A stretch of DNA of 64,000 bases. It comes from Mytilisepta virgata (lineage: Eukaryota > Mollusca > Bivalvia > Mytilida > Mytilidae). Position numbers and translations under genes: made by a program. The notes beneath the pieces were generated by a model that saw nothing but the letters and a program-made list of their open reading frames with translations, was not told the origin of the DNA and searched no databases. This document shows, one piece after another, positions 1 to 10,806 of this stretch (the first letter of the stretch is position 1; the number at the start of each line of letters is the position of its first letter). The DNA is taken from positions 70,912,314 through 70,976,313 of the forward strand of contig CM051521.1 of assembly GCA_028015205.1 (NCBI GenBank). Direction: 5' to 3'.

Positions 1-229
1 GGTTATTATCTTGAATATTATTATAGATAAAGACAAACTGTAAAAAGCAAAAATGTTCAGCAAAGTAAGATCTACAAATAAGTCAACATGACCAAAATCG
101 TCAATCGACCACTTATGGGATTTTTTGCCCTTGAAAGATTATTTACATGTAAACAGTAATTATCAGTAAAAATAATGGTCCGACATATTGTGACAGATAT
201 TAAGAGGATAACTTGAAATAAATTAAATG

Positions 230-720
230 GTAGCTGTACAACTAAAATGGAGGGTCAAGGGTCAAGGTCATTGAAAAAGTCCATAGCAACCTATGAAAAA
301 GTCCCTAGCAACCATATATATTTCGGTTAAGGACCCTATAATTTACCTGTACAAGTCAAAAAGAAGGGTCGAGTCAAGGTCATTGAAAAAGTCCATAGCA
401 ACCTATGAAAAAGTCCCTAGCAACTATATATATTTGGGTTAAGGACCATATAATTTACCTGCACAAAGAAAAAAGAAAGGTTAAGAGTCAAGGTCACTGG
501 AAAAGTCCATAGCAACCATATATATTTAGATTCAGGACCGTATAATTTAGCTTTACATGTCAAATATGGAGGGTCAAGGTCATTGCATACATCCATAGCA
601 ACTGATGGAAAAGTCCCTAGTAAACAGATATATTTGGTTCTGGACCCTACAATTTATCTTTTCATGTCAAAATGGAAGGTCAAAAGTCAATAGCAACCGA
701 TGAAAAAGTCCCTAGCTGAG
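230..720 (-). repeat. Tandem array, unit about 115 bp
   Basis: Four to five degenerate units share the phrases 'gggtcaaggtcattgaaaaa', 'gtccatagcaacc' and 'gtccctagcaacc', followed by 'ggaccctataatttacctg'. The same array appears reversed at 38930-39470 and in part at 12390-12690. The phrase style matches the core repeats of the pearl-like elements elsewhere in the window. No coding content is seen. Confidence 0.8.
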
Positions 721-726
721 TGCCAT

Positions 727-1276
727 ACCTTGACAAAAATTTTGGAGGGGAGTGGTCTAGCGATATTCTAGTTTCGTCCACATTCCAAATCCTTGATGGT
801 AGGTTCTTCAAATTGTTCACCCCATAATATGCCTTAGTTCACCAAAGTAGGAATCCACAATCTCAGTAGTGATGTGATTTCTTGACTGTTCTCTTTTCTT
901 GGGTTTTATCATCTTCTATTGACAAGTCCAAAAACCAATGTTTTGTTGGTGTAAAATGCTTTTCTTTTGCTTTTGACATATTCGCAGCCAGTTCCAATAT
1001 TTGCCATTTTGCATAGCCGTATCCTCTGTCTGCCATCTTCATACAATGTTCTGCCAGATCGGCTTCTTCAGTACTTGTAAATATTGTAGGTCCACCCATT
1101 TTAACATCGGCACCTCGGGTGTCACGTAGTCTATCTCTCAGTGTACTCTCTGGAATATTGTGCAATCTTGCAGAACCCCTGGTGGACATATTATTGACTT
1201 TAACATAATGTATTGCTGCCCTGACTATCTCAACATTGTAGCCTTGCTTTCTTTTCTTTGTAGATTTTCTAACCAT
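727..1276 (-). pseudogene. pogo/Tigger-type transposase relic (left copy)
   Basis: The reading frame starts at the ATG at 1276 (MVRKSTKKRKQGY) and runs 137 codons to a stop near 863. Residues about 10-55 look like a pipsqueak-type helix-turn-helix (AARLHNIPESTL-like spacing). Residues about 65-105 resemble a CENP-B/Tc5-type DNA-binding domain. Past the stop, in another frame, 'WNVDET' followed by 'SLDHSPPK' (about 750-800) matches the first catalytic Asp block of the DDE_1 domain. The rest of the catalytic domain is missing. A strong splice acceptor (ttttctatttcag) lies just upstream of the ATG, so the original gene had a 5' intron. The protein is identical to the copy at 38366. Pogo family is confident; subfamily is not. 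Confidence 0.8.
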
Positions 1277-1631
1277 ATTTCTGAAATAGAAAAAGTACCA
1301 ATTAATTTTAAAGTTCAAATAATTCATCGGTGCCCCAAAATTGGAGTTCAAAACAAACGCACACTCAAATAATTCCTTTATTCATGACAAAATAAGGTCA
1401 CGTGGCCCAGAGGAGTTTCACTGATGTAAATGGCAGTGCAGACGATTATGTTTCTCTGTCCATGAACGGAACTGTTTACAAAGGAAAGTTGTGCTTTTTC
1501 ATAAGAAATAAGTTATTGTGTAATAAGAAATATTATAATTGGATTTTAACTATGTAGGAAAGTGACATTTCACTTCAGGTACAGTAGTTTTATATTTAGA
1601 ATGCAAATAAGGTGAATCCCAAGATCCATCT

Positions 1632-2010
1632 TACTTCTTGTTTAAAATAAGTTTGGTTTTTGGTCTTCCAAATGTTTCGATTTTAATGCTGCTGATGAAA
1701 GGTAACTGTGGAAATGCGTCGTATACAGCATAGTATAAATTTACTATATCTAATATTAGTATCTTTGGATTGTTATTTTGAAACTCCTGGGACGATGCCT
1801 CTGCATGGTGGACCCTAGGTCCCGAAGGTATTCGCCAACCCAGTCGTCAGACTTGTCTGACATGATTATTCATTGATTTGTTATAGAAATTACCAGTATT
1901 TAGCAAAATTTAAAAATAATAGAAATACTAAGGGTTCATTCCTTGTATTGCACATGGTACATCTCCTTAGCTGAAATTTGGCTTCCCATTTCGGTATTTT
2001 TGGTTATGAG
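1632..2010 (+). repeat. Penelope-like element pseudo-LTR, unit 1
   Basis: A 379-bp unit starts at 'tacttcttgtttaaaataag' and repeats directly from 2011. The same unit recurs on the right of the element (5094-5280) and, reversed, at 36328-37226. Penelope-like elements are known for tandem or inverted pseudo-LTRs, which fits this layout. Confidence 0.75.
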
Positions 2011-2244
2011 TACTTCTTGTTTAAAATAAGTTTGGTTTTTGGTCTTCCAAATGTTTCGGTTTTAATGCTGCTGATGAGAGGTAACTCCTTGAAATGCGTA
2101 GTATAGTATAAATTTACTATATCTTATATTAGTATCTTTGGATTGTTATTTTGAAACTCCTGGGACGATGCCTCTGCATGCTGGACCGTAGGTCCCGAGG
2201 GTATTCGCCAACCCAATCGTCAGACTTGTCTGACATGATTATTA
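2011..2244 (+). repeat. Penelope-like element pseudo-LTR, unit 2 (runs into the ORF)
   Basis: This is the second direct unit, about 234 bp before the sequence leaves the pseudo-LTR consensus near 2240. The long RT reading frame opens inside it at 2151, so the first ~30 codons are pseudo-LTR sequence. That is a known arrangement in Penelope-like elements. Confidence 0.7.
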
Positions 2245-4457
2245 CTTACTCCCTTCAATTGTTCAAGACTACCACTGCAATCACTAGATATAACAGTCAT
2301 CTCAACTTTTTGAGACTCTGCTTTCGACAACATGTAGTTCCAAAAGGGTTCCAGCAAAAGTTCAATCCCATACAATGTGTTTCTAACCAACAGAAATTTC
2401 TGTCTCAAATGGATAAAATATCTTCAAAATATTCCCTCTCACTGGTACGGCTTACTGTTCAGGCTTTACAAACCAAGTTGAATATATTTCAACAGAACAA
2501 GTTATTTTACAAGAAGAAACTGTTTTCCTCGTGCATTTACTACATCGTTAATGACATCATATCCTACATCCGCTCTTTAAATTCCGAACTTTTCATATTT
2601 TTGAATCAAAATAAAAGTAAAAAAAGCCAGTGCCTGGTTTCGCATAAAACAGCATCGCCTGTGTGTAACCAGCCAGCTATTCCTAATACATCCGAATCCA
2701 GTTCACTTACTGAAGAAACTGTCCGATGTGTGCCATCTACAGTCAACCTTTCCCATGCTGAAAAAAGTCTCTTGTCCAAAGGTTTAAATTTCGTACCTAC
2801 AACCTCTACTGCGGACCGTTTTCAGAACCACATTGACGTAGAGGCATTTTTCCGTCGACTTCTACTGAAAGCATTTTTCTTTGGAAAGGATAGCCAACGT
2901 GACCTATCATCAACTCCTGATGAAGTTGATGGACTCCTTGCGAAATTTCACAAGTGTAATTCAAGTTTTACACCTAAGTCTTCCTGGTTTCCTACTCTTG
3001 ACCATTACATCACTACTTCTTTGGGCCAGATAAAAAATCTCAAAACTCGTCCTCTTAAAAAGCATAACCTCAACCCAGAAGAACAAACAGCCCTCAAACA
3101 GCTTAAGCTCCGTCGTGACATTGTCATTAAGTCGGCTGATAAGGGGGGTGCTGTTGTTGCCTGGGACGCCAACACTTATGTTAGAGAAGGAGAGTTTCAG
3201 CTATCTAATGATACTTTCTATCAAAAATTATCTTCTGACAACACTAAGGATAATCAAAAACATGTAAAGGGCATTATATCCTCGTCTATCGATGCAGGAA
3301 TCCTACCGTCGTTGGCCAAAGATCTCATCACCTCTGAACCACGCACTTCAAGATTTTATATGTTACCTAAAATTCATAAAGCAGAGAACCCAGGAAGACC
3401 CATAGTTTCTGCATGTAGCTGTCCTACAAAAAATATTTCTAGCTTTCTGCCCATTGTGGAGAATCTACCTACATATGTCAAGGACACTACTCATGCACTC
3501 AATATTTTCGATAACTATAAAGCTGTCTCCCCACATCCGAAAATGTTCACCATGGATATAACAGCTTTATACACCAGCATCCCTAATAACGATGCCATTA
3601 TTGCTGTTAAACACTTTTTGAACAAGAGACCCAATCCATATGCAAATACTGACATAATTCTGAGGCTGACTGAATTAGTACTCAAACTCAACACATTCCA
3701 ATTCAATGGAGATTACTTCTCACAGACGGGAGGGGTGGCAATGGGTACAAAAATAAGACCGAGTTTTGCTTGTCTGTTTGTTGGCTATCTAGAGGAAAAG
3801 ATGTTTACGGAATTTGATGGACCCATTCCTCGTCTATTTAAAAGGTATATAGATGATGTCTTCGGAGTGTCTGATGACTCCGACGAGGAGCTCCAGTCTT
3901 TCATCAATTTCGTTTCGTCCTACCATCCATCAATTAAATACACATTCTCTGTTAGTGAAACGGAATTGTCGTTCCTTGACTTGACATGTAAATTGGTTGA
4001 CAGCAGCATCGAAACTTCGGTCTTTTATAAACCTACCGACGCACACTGCTACCTGACCTATTCCTATTGTCATCCTAAGTCTTGCAAAGATGCCATCCCT
4101 AAATCTCAGTTTCTTAGACTTAGACGCATCTGCAGCAATGAAAAGGATTTCAGACAGCAGTGTGACAAGATGTCCACCTTCTTCCGAAGGAGAGGTTATC
4201 CCCAAACGGTCATTGACAGGGCATTTGAATCGGTTTCCAATGTGACCAGATCCAACGCCTTAAAGTCTGGTCGGAAATCTAACAACAAACGTGTTCCACT
4301 GGTCCTTACTTACCATTCCCATAATGTCGCCATCCGTAACATCCTAATGAACAATTTTAACAATATAGTGATGAAAGATCCGTTGATGTGCGAAATTTTT
4401 GAGGCTGTTCCCATCACTGCTTACCGTAAGGGGAAAAGTCTAAAAAAAACCACTTAG
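2151..4457 (+). CDS. Penelope-like element reverse transcriptase (intact RT, nuclease broken off)
   Basis: A 768-codon open frame encodes a Penelope-type reverse transcriptase that would copy the element's RNA at a chromosomal nick. Motif A is FTMDITALYTSIP with Asp at about residue 469. Motif B is TGGVAMGTKIRPSFACLF. Motif C is RYIDDVFG, with YIDD at about 566-569. A downstream ELSFLDLTCKL block and a C-terminal KPTDAHCYL block are also PLE-like. N-terminal to the RT lie a 'SADKGGAVVAW' motif and a 'MLPKIHK..NPGRPIVS' block, both typical of PLE proteins. The frame stops at 4457 just after an A8 run (4441-4449); dropping one A keeps the frame open into the linker, so the stop looks like a homopolymer frameshift. 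The start inside the pseudo-LTR is uncertain. RT looks intact but the element is probably dead. Confidence 0.9.
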   Translation: MKLLGRCLCMLDRRSRGYSPTQSSDLSDMIITYSLQLFKTTTAITRYNSHLNFLRLCFRQHVVPKGFQQKFNPIQCVSNQQKFLSQMDKISSKYSLSLVRLTVQALQTKLNIFQQNKLFYKKKLFSSCIYYIVNDIISYIRSLNSELFIFLNQNKSKKSQCLVSHKTASPVCNQPAIPNTSESSSLTEETVRCVPSTVNLSHAEKSLLSKGLNFVPTTSTADRFQNHIDVEAFFRRLLLKAFFFGKDSQRDLSSTPDEVDGLLAKFHKCNSSFTPKSSWFPTLDHYITTSLGQIKNLKTRPLKKHNLNPEEQTALKQLKLRRDIVIKSADKGGAVVAWDANTYVREGEFQLSNDTFYQKLSSDNTKDNQKHVKGIISSSIDAGILPSLAKDLITSEPRTSRFYMLPKIHKAENPGRPIVSACSCPTKNISSFLPIVENLPTYVKDTTHALNIFDNYKAVSPHPKMFTMDITALYTSIPNNDAIIAVKHFLNKRPNPYANTDIILRLTELVLKLNTFQFNGDYFSQTGGVAMGTKIRPSFACLFVGYLEEKMFTEFDGPIPRLFKRYIDDVFGVSDDSDEELQSFINFVSSYHPSIKYTFSVSETELSFLDLTCKLVDSSIETSVFYKPTDAHCYLTYSYCHPKSCKDAIPKSQFLRLRRICSNEKDFRQQCDKMSTFFRRRGYPQTVIDRAFESVSNVTRSNALKSGRKSNNKRVPLVLTYHSHNVAIRNILMNNFNNIVMKDPLMCEIFEAVPITAYRKGKSLKKTT

Positions 4458-4760
4458 TCAGTAGTTCGATCAAGTCGAACATTTCCTCAGAAAAAAACGA
4501 CAACCGGGGAACCAGGCCATGTAAAAGGTCCAGATATGTGACAAGCCCCTACACCATGGAAACTAACGAGATCTTGTGTCCTGACAACAAATACATAATT
4601 CAAAATGGGTATATATCTGTACCGATAATAATTTGGTTTACGCAATCGTCTGTACGAATTGTGATAAGGTATACATCGGAGAGTACAGTTATCTTATATG
4701 GTACATTTTCTATATATCACAACGTCAAATATATTATTTTACTTATTTTTACTATATAGT
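4458..4760 (+). pseudogene. GIY-YIG endonuclease remnant of the Penelope-like element
   Basis: After the frameshift the linker continues (NDNRGTRPC, then SPYTMETNE). A further frame change leads to VYAIVCTNCDKVYIGE at about 4636-4683, the N-terminal GIY-YIG block that nicks target DNA in PLEs. The sequence then dissolves into AT-rich frames with no catalytic Arg or Glu block, so the nuclease is truncated. The same linker and GIY-YIG block recur at 18880-19340. Confidence 0.8.
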
Positions 4761-5093
4761 TTTACTATCTACCTTGCCATTTATGTATTTTCTATGAAGT
4801 ACTTTTTACTGAGGACACCCACGTCAAAATTTTTTTTTGTTTTTGTTTACATTTTATTTACGGACTCAGTCTTGCTCTGGGTTTCAAAGAGTCAACACCT
4901 TTTTATTTTTATTTTTTACATACTCGTGATCAAGACCATATTGGTCGAAACGTTGAGTATTTTTAACTTTTTAGTTTGTTGTTGTTTTTTTTACGATTTT
5001 ATATTTGGTTTTGTTCGACTTGTGTATTTCATACATTTTAGTCGTTTTACTCCCCTTTTGACAGCTCACCATTTCCATTTATTTCTCTTGACA
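4761..5093 (+). mobile_element. 3' untranslated tail of the Penelope-like element
   Basis: The tail contains 'ctctgggtttcaaagagtca', a degenerate 'ccatattggtcgaaacgttg' and 'acagctcaccatttccattt'. The same series in the same order is found at 20325-20545 beside the second PLE remnant, which shows it is part of the element rather than host sequence. Confidence 0.65.
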
Positions 5094-5395
5094 TGATTAT
5101 TCATTGATTTGTTACAGAAATTACCAGTATTTAGCAAAATTCAAAAATAATAGAAATACTAAGGGTTCATTCCTTGTATTGCACGTGGTAGATCTCCTTA
5201 GCTGAAATTTGGCTTCCCATTTCGGTATTTTTTGTTATGAGTACTTCTTGTTTAAAATAAGTTTGGTTTTTGGTCTTCCAAAATAACAATCCAAAGATAC
5301 TAATATTAGATATAGTAAATTTATACTATGCTGTATACGACGCATTTCAAGGAGTTACCTCTCATCAGCAGCATTAAAACCGAAACATTTTTTTC
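5094..5395 (+). repeat. Right pseudo-LTR with an inverted extension
   Basis: 5094-5280 repeats the pseudo-LTR in direct orientation (cf. 1862-2058). At 5281 the sequence turns round: 5281-5390 is the reverse complement of 2058-2150, starting 'aacaatccaaagatactaat'. The right end is therefore a direct pseudo-LTR joined to an inverted piece. Such tandem-plus-inverted termini are characteristic of Penelope-like elements. Confidence 0.75.
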
Positions 5396-5504
5396 GGTTT
5401 TAACTGTATCACGCTTTGGGTTTACCTGAACATATGCATATATTACTGATTTCAGTGGTGATTGACTTTTACAGGAGTTATTCGTGGGCGGGGTATAAAA
5501 CTAT

Positions 5505-5850
5505 TATATAACGCCAAAGTATCAGCATATAATGAAAAAAGTATTATAACGACAAAGTATCAGCATATAATGAAAAAAGTATTATAACGACAAAGTATCA
5601 GCATATAATGAACAAGTATTATAACGACAAAGTATCAGCTTATAATGAACAAGTATTATAACGACAATGTATCAGCATATAATGAAAAAGTATCATAAGG
5701 ACAAAGTATCAGCATATTATGAAAAAAGTATTATTACGACAAAGTATCCGTATATAATGAAAAGTATCATAACGACAAAGTATCAGTATATAATGAAAAG
5801 TATCATAACGACAAAGTATCAGTATATCAACATATAATAAGCATTCTGAA
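5505..5850. repeat. 37-bp minisatellite, block 1
   Basis: About nine units of roughly 'acgacaaagtatcagcatat' plus 'aatgaaaaagtattata'. Short units lacking part of the sequence also occur. The same repeat resumes at 6797-6861 and 10807-11150, so the blocks were probably one array before insertions split it. The short minus-strand reading frame over the block is a by-product of the repeats. Confidence 0.9.
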
Positions 5851-6780
5851 ATATTGGCAATACAATGTCCCCTATCGGCTTGAGCTGTGAGAAAAAACGC
5901 AAAATCTCCTTGAGTATGTGAATCAGACGAATGCGTATGAACAGAGTGACTCCCAAAAATCCTGAAACTATGTTTGCAAGGGGTACACAATAATTAACCG
6001 ATCAGCTTGCTCTGTAGCTCATCATTATATAAGCTCACATACCAAAAATAAGATTATTTGGTAAAATGGTTTGCAAAAAAGTCCGGAAAACTATTATTTT
6101 GACAATAATTCCTATTTCCAAGGGCATTAACTCTCACAATGATAATCTGATCAGCGTGAAACTCAAACTTGATATGTAACTCATCATTATAAGCTCACAT
6201 ACCAAAAATAATTTCATTTGGTTAATTAAGGTATCCGGACCATAATAGATTATGAACGAAAAGTGTATCTGTTTTTGACCCTGAATGGCTGAACCAAAAA
6301 ATTTAAAGCTGGAATTTTGTATGTAAATTTTTCTCAAGTTGAAACACACTCTGTTGCTTATATGCAGTCTGTAAAAATAAGTTAGTTATATTGACATTTC
6401 CGAAGTTTGCCGATAATTACCGAGGTCATTTCAATTGCGTTGTATGGAACATCCGGGAACTTTCGAATAATCACGTGGTCATTTATGGTCCGGATACCTT
6501 AAACGGTTTATAAAAAAAGTCTGGAAAAACTATTATTTTGGCAATATTTTCTATTTCCAAGGGCACTAACTCTCACAATAATTATCCGATTAGCGTGAAA
6601 CTCAAACTTGACCTGTAACTCGTCAGTATAAGCTCACACACCAAACAAAATCACTTGATAAAAGGGTTTGCGAAAAAAGTCCGAAAAACTGATTTGCCGG
6701 ACTTTCGAATAGACAGACGGACGGACGGATTGCAAACCTGAAGTCCCCTTCGGCTTTGCCGGTAGGGGACTAATAATGAT
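5851..6780 (+). mobile_element. Tandem-core element with (ACGG)n and terminal hairpin
   Basis: Three degenerate core units of about 155 bp start near 6003, 6155 and 6595 and share 'agctcacataccaaaaataa' and 'ctatttccaagggca'. They are followed by gacagacggacggacgg (6712-6729) and a hairpin at 6742-6771 with stem AGTCCCCT/AGGGGACT plus inner CGGC/GCCG. A left-end copy of the hairpin motif (tgtcccctatcggctt) lies near 5867. Cores, ACGG microsatellite and hairpin in that order match pearl-type and Helentron-associated elements. It sits inside the 37-bp minisatellite and is itself hit by a MITE at 6230. Confidence 0.7.
6230..6498. mobile_element. 269-bp MITE with TTAA target duplication
   Basis: The ends are perfect 16-bp inverted repeats (GGTATCCGGACCATAA at 6230, TTATGGTCCGGATACC ending at 6498). 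They are flanked by TTAA on both sides (6226-6229 and 6499-6502). Removing the segment and one TTAA gives 'tttggttaaacggttt', which matches the uninterrupted neighbouring core unit 'tttggtaaaatggttt'. TTAA targeting is known for piggyBac and Kolobok transposons. No coding sequence. Confidence 0.85.
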
Positions 6781-6796
6781 AAAGGTTATTAATTTA

Positions 6797-6861
6797 CAGT
6801 ATCAGCATATAATGAAAATGTATTATAACGACAAAGCATCAGCATATCAGCATAATAATGT
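6797..6861. repeat. 37-bp minisatellite, block 2
   Basis: A short stretch of the same unit as 5505-5850 (cagtatcagcatataatgaa). It ends exactly where the 3.9-kb TIR element begins, and the unit resumes at 10807 after that element. Confidence 0.85.
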
Positions 6862-9800
6862 CATTGCCAAGAATTAGTCCGGTTTAAAGGAAATAATCCA
6901 TTTTAGCATTTTTTTAATTCCTATCAGGGACGATAACCTTGTATTAGTTGTGAGTTATCCATGGCTAATTAGTATCAGGATCGTTTGAGAAGAGACAATG
7001 AACGTATTACATTGTATCTTTGATAAGATCCACTTTTATGATCGTGAGACCAGATTTTCGATAGAAACGCCAGGATAATTTCTTTGATATATATAGAAAT
7101 TTAGTTAATTTTGTCCATCTCGTTGAAAAGAATCAATAGAAGAATTTCTCAAAAGTAAAACTGCTTTTAAACTATGAAAACTATTTTTTTCGTATTTTGG
7201 TTGAATTGAATGGTTCATTCAACCTATGCCAACATTTGAAAAATAGGTATAAAAAGGTAGGAAAAGTTTTTGGCATTCCTTGAATGTTGTATAAACAATC
7301 ACGAATTAATGTGTTTGTTTTATACAAACAAACAGCAATCAAATTTCACATATAAATGTAATTTTAAAATTACAGTGAAACTTCTGAATATTTTTAAAAT
7401 AGTTAAATTTGGACAGTCATGACAGTTAGGGGTAGTGCATTTTTTGTCCAAATAAAAGCAATTTTTAACATGTCGCACACTAATGCCAGTACCCCTTGAC
7501 TGATTTTTTTAAAACTTTTACACATTCTTACAAATGTTGGTCTGAAGGTCTGTATACTTTTTGACGATTTTCACTTTTGTCCTTATGAAACTTAGATTGT
7601 CCAAATATAAGCATTTTTTATAAGTATAAAATTTCCTGCTTACACAAAGATGTTATTTAGTTTGTTGTTACAGTGTTATAATTCAGATATGTTAAGCCAT
7701 TGAAAAAGTAACATGACACTTAATTTGCTAAATATGTTCCTACTGGTGTATCATGCGCATAAGGCACAGCAGTTTATTCATCATTTTTGTATGATGTATC
7801 TATTATTTTCTTAAATCATCCAAGTTATGCATATTATTCTCCAATAAGTTCACCAATCAATATTTTATTATTAGAAATAATAAGTAGTTTATACTGCAAT
7901 TTTTAAATACTTTCAAAAATATTATTTTCAATATGAACATATTTTTAAAATGTTGGCATTCCTTGAAGACACCAATTGAATATACCTATTATGTTTCCAC
8001 TCTCGTTGGTTAAACATTTTCTTCTTTTTAACTTACTATTGTCATAGATGTTACAACCGGGGATGGTATTTAAAACTTCAATGAAAACTGCTGATTTATC
8101 CGTGAAAAGGAACTACTAAAAAATATGTAACCCCCCTCTTTTTCAAGAAAAAAATAAAATAGCTCAGAAACAGTTACCATATAATTACCATAGAAAAGTT
8201 TCGCGCAAAATCAAATTACTCATATTTTGTGATGATTATTATAGATTATCCTGATGGATTCTATGTTACCAATTTTGATGCACAAATTGTGCATATTTCG
8301 TCGATTTACAACTCCTGAGTTGTGCACAAGGCCTAAAGCGTTGAGAAAAAACGTTAGTTCAAAACACGGAAGAGCAAATTCAAAAAATGCCTAAATTGCC
8401 AATCTACAGGATGGGTGAAATGCTGACAATTAATAATGTCATTATTTGCAGATATTTTAACACTGCAGCTTCTAAAATTCGACTCCCCCAAAAAAGACTT
8501 CTAAACATTAAACCTATAAAAATACCGTACAATTTTATACCCCCCCCCCCCAAAAAAAAAAAAAATATATAAAACTTCAAATTTTATTAACCCTTCGAAA
8601 TACCATATCTGAAGCCCTCCCCCCTAAGTGCGATCACTATAGTGCATTGAAATCTTCAGAGTATCCCCCAATTAACCAACAAGTAATTTGTAACAGAAAG
8701 TCTTCCGGAAGGAGGTGTTATTCCGAGAGATTATCTAAAACTTAGAACCCTTCTGTTAATCTTAGTTTATAATTACCGCTATATCATGTATATAATTATA
8801 CAAAGATTGAGAATTTGAAAACCTTCTGAATATTTAGTATTACATTTTACAATTCGTAAATAACAAAAAAATGATAGAATAACGTACACAGCGTATGTAG
8901 AGTCTGAAATATATAGTTTCATGCTGATTATACGAAATAAAATAATCCAAATCCCATATGCGATGAAAAGTAATTAAATTCCAGTCAAGGGACTTTGGTA
9001 CCATGTATTGTTGTTTTCCTTCAGACCCTGGAATATTCACGGTAACAAACTCTCTCTCATTTTCACAGAAATGTTGCGGATAAAAGGGAACTGAAATACA
9101 ATAATTTAGAGCATGTTAAGTGTCCCCCCTTCCCTCAACAACAGAAACACAACCATCACTAAATATGGAAATTTATTCCAGTTAGACTAATAAGGCAAGA
9201 AATAGGTTAGGTTCTTGAAAATGAAATGGATAAGGTATACATGTAGAGAAAATTCCATTTAAAAATGTCCCATAGATTATGCAAATTGTATGGGACATGT
9301 TTCAATGGATTTTTAGCTGGAGAATCAGGCATGAAACAATTGTTATTTTGGTTTAATTGAAATATATTTTATCATCATAGTATAATGTATTGTAATTTAT
9401 TTTCTTATGTACAAAATTGGCAAAATATTTACGGTGTTTTATTTAAATCGTTATAAAACTTGAGCCCCTTTTCCAGTCAGCCACCTTGTATACCGGGTAT
9501 TCTTTGTATTAAATAGGTAACTACTCAAACATAGGATTAAAGATGAATGCTTTTACATGCATTTTATCTTATTTGTTTAAACTAATGAAACCGTAGTACT
9601 TATGATGTTTATAGTTTTCCTAAAAAAAGAGCCATACGTTACATACATTTACGTTTATACAGACCCCCCCCTTTTTTTTAATATATGTACTGAAACCAAT
9701 AACGTAAGAGACCTACCCCAACATGATATAAATTAAATATTATGACCCAATTCATGTAATTATTCCTTTGTGGATTATCAAATATCTTGTTAAAAAGCAC

Positions 9801-10806
9801 ATGAAAATTGGATAATGTAAATTATGCAACGCTTCCTACTTGGGTTATAATTGATATTGAATCTGTTGAACCTAATTAAAAAAAAGATTAATACCATAGT
9901 TTAAAAATTGATGGTGGTGAAAATCAAATTAAATTTTATGACATATATTTTTTTATCTTACCAAATATATACTTAAAACTGGCGTGTTGTGATAAAGTCT
10001 TGAATTTAAAAAGCATACAAACAAACAAAAAATAAAAATAAATAAAATAAAAAGTAAATAAAAAGATTTGAAAAAAATACCTTTTTTAAATTAGACTATC
10101 GTTTTATTATCATTCTTCTATCTTGAAATCTCACCTAAACATCTTTCTTGTCACATGCAAATTCGAAAACGACCGATGTTAGAATTAAGAAATATATACT
10201 TTTTTACATAAAATATTTTGACATTAAAATTACAAAATCTATATAATTTTTTTTCTATATTTATGTTCAAAGAACCAAGAAAATAAGACAGAGAGCTCTA
10301 TTGATGTCACTCAAGATACATAAATGAGAGAAAAATAATGCACACTTGCTGAAATCTGCAATTTTTAAAATCAAATTGGAAGCAAGAAAAAATAATATTT
10401 AAATTTTGAAACTTATATCATAAAAAACTTCAGTTATTCAGCTTTCCGATGATAACAAGGTCAATCGGTTTTATAACTATCCTCTATTTTTAGTTGATTT
10501 TTAAAAGATGTTACCCTAATAAAATTTGCAGTGATTTGCTCAGAATGTGTTGAATTTACATAATGTGAGTAAAAAATGAATATGGAAGCAAGATGTAAAA
10601 AATGTATATTTAAATCAAATACATCACTGGAAAGCAGAGAAATTGGAGATTTCAATAATAACAAGGTCAAAAAGAGTTTTTAACAATAAAAGGGTAATAT
10701 TGCCTTTTGAAATATATTTCATTTGCATTTTCTATACACCGATTTTACCTTCAGATCCCTGATAGCAAAGCATGCGCATTATCGACCGGACTGATTCTTG
10801 GCAATG
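6862..10806. mobile_element. 3.9-kb non-coding element with 22-bp TIRs
   Basis: The left end CATTGCCAAGAATTAGTCCG(GT) at 6862-6883 is matched by the reverse complement of 10785-10806 with one mismatch in 22. A subterminal CTATCAGGGA (6921-6930) also recurs inverted at 10756-10765. Both flanks read 'taatgt' (6856-6861 and 10807-10812), a possible 6-bp target duplication. The interior is AT-rich, contains poly-C/poly-A runs (8541-8565, 9663) and only trivial frames, so it is non-autonomous. Superfamily is not recognised. Confidence 0.75.

Larger units (their letters stand above)
1..1631 (-). repeat. Left arm of a long inverted duplication
   Basis: This segment is repeated in reverse orientation at 37227-39690. 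The first bases match the reverse complement of 39640-39690, and the match runs through the tandem units (230-715), the pogo transposase relic and the junction into the Penelope pseudo-LTR at 1632. The transposase reading frames of the two arms are identical through their shared stop codon, so the duplication is recent or gene-converted. The right arm carries 792 extra bases (37321-38112) where this arm has only about 8. The duplication may continue left of the window. Confidence 0.9.

Noticed and set aside
1160..1372. 70-codon plus-strand frame, mirrored at 38270-38482
   Set aside because: It is antisense to the pogo transposase frame and appears twice only because the region is duplicated.
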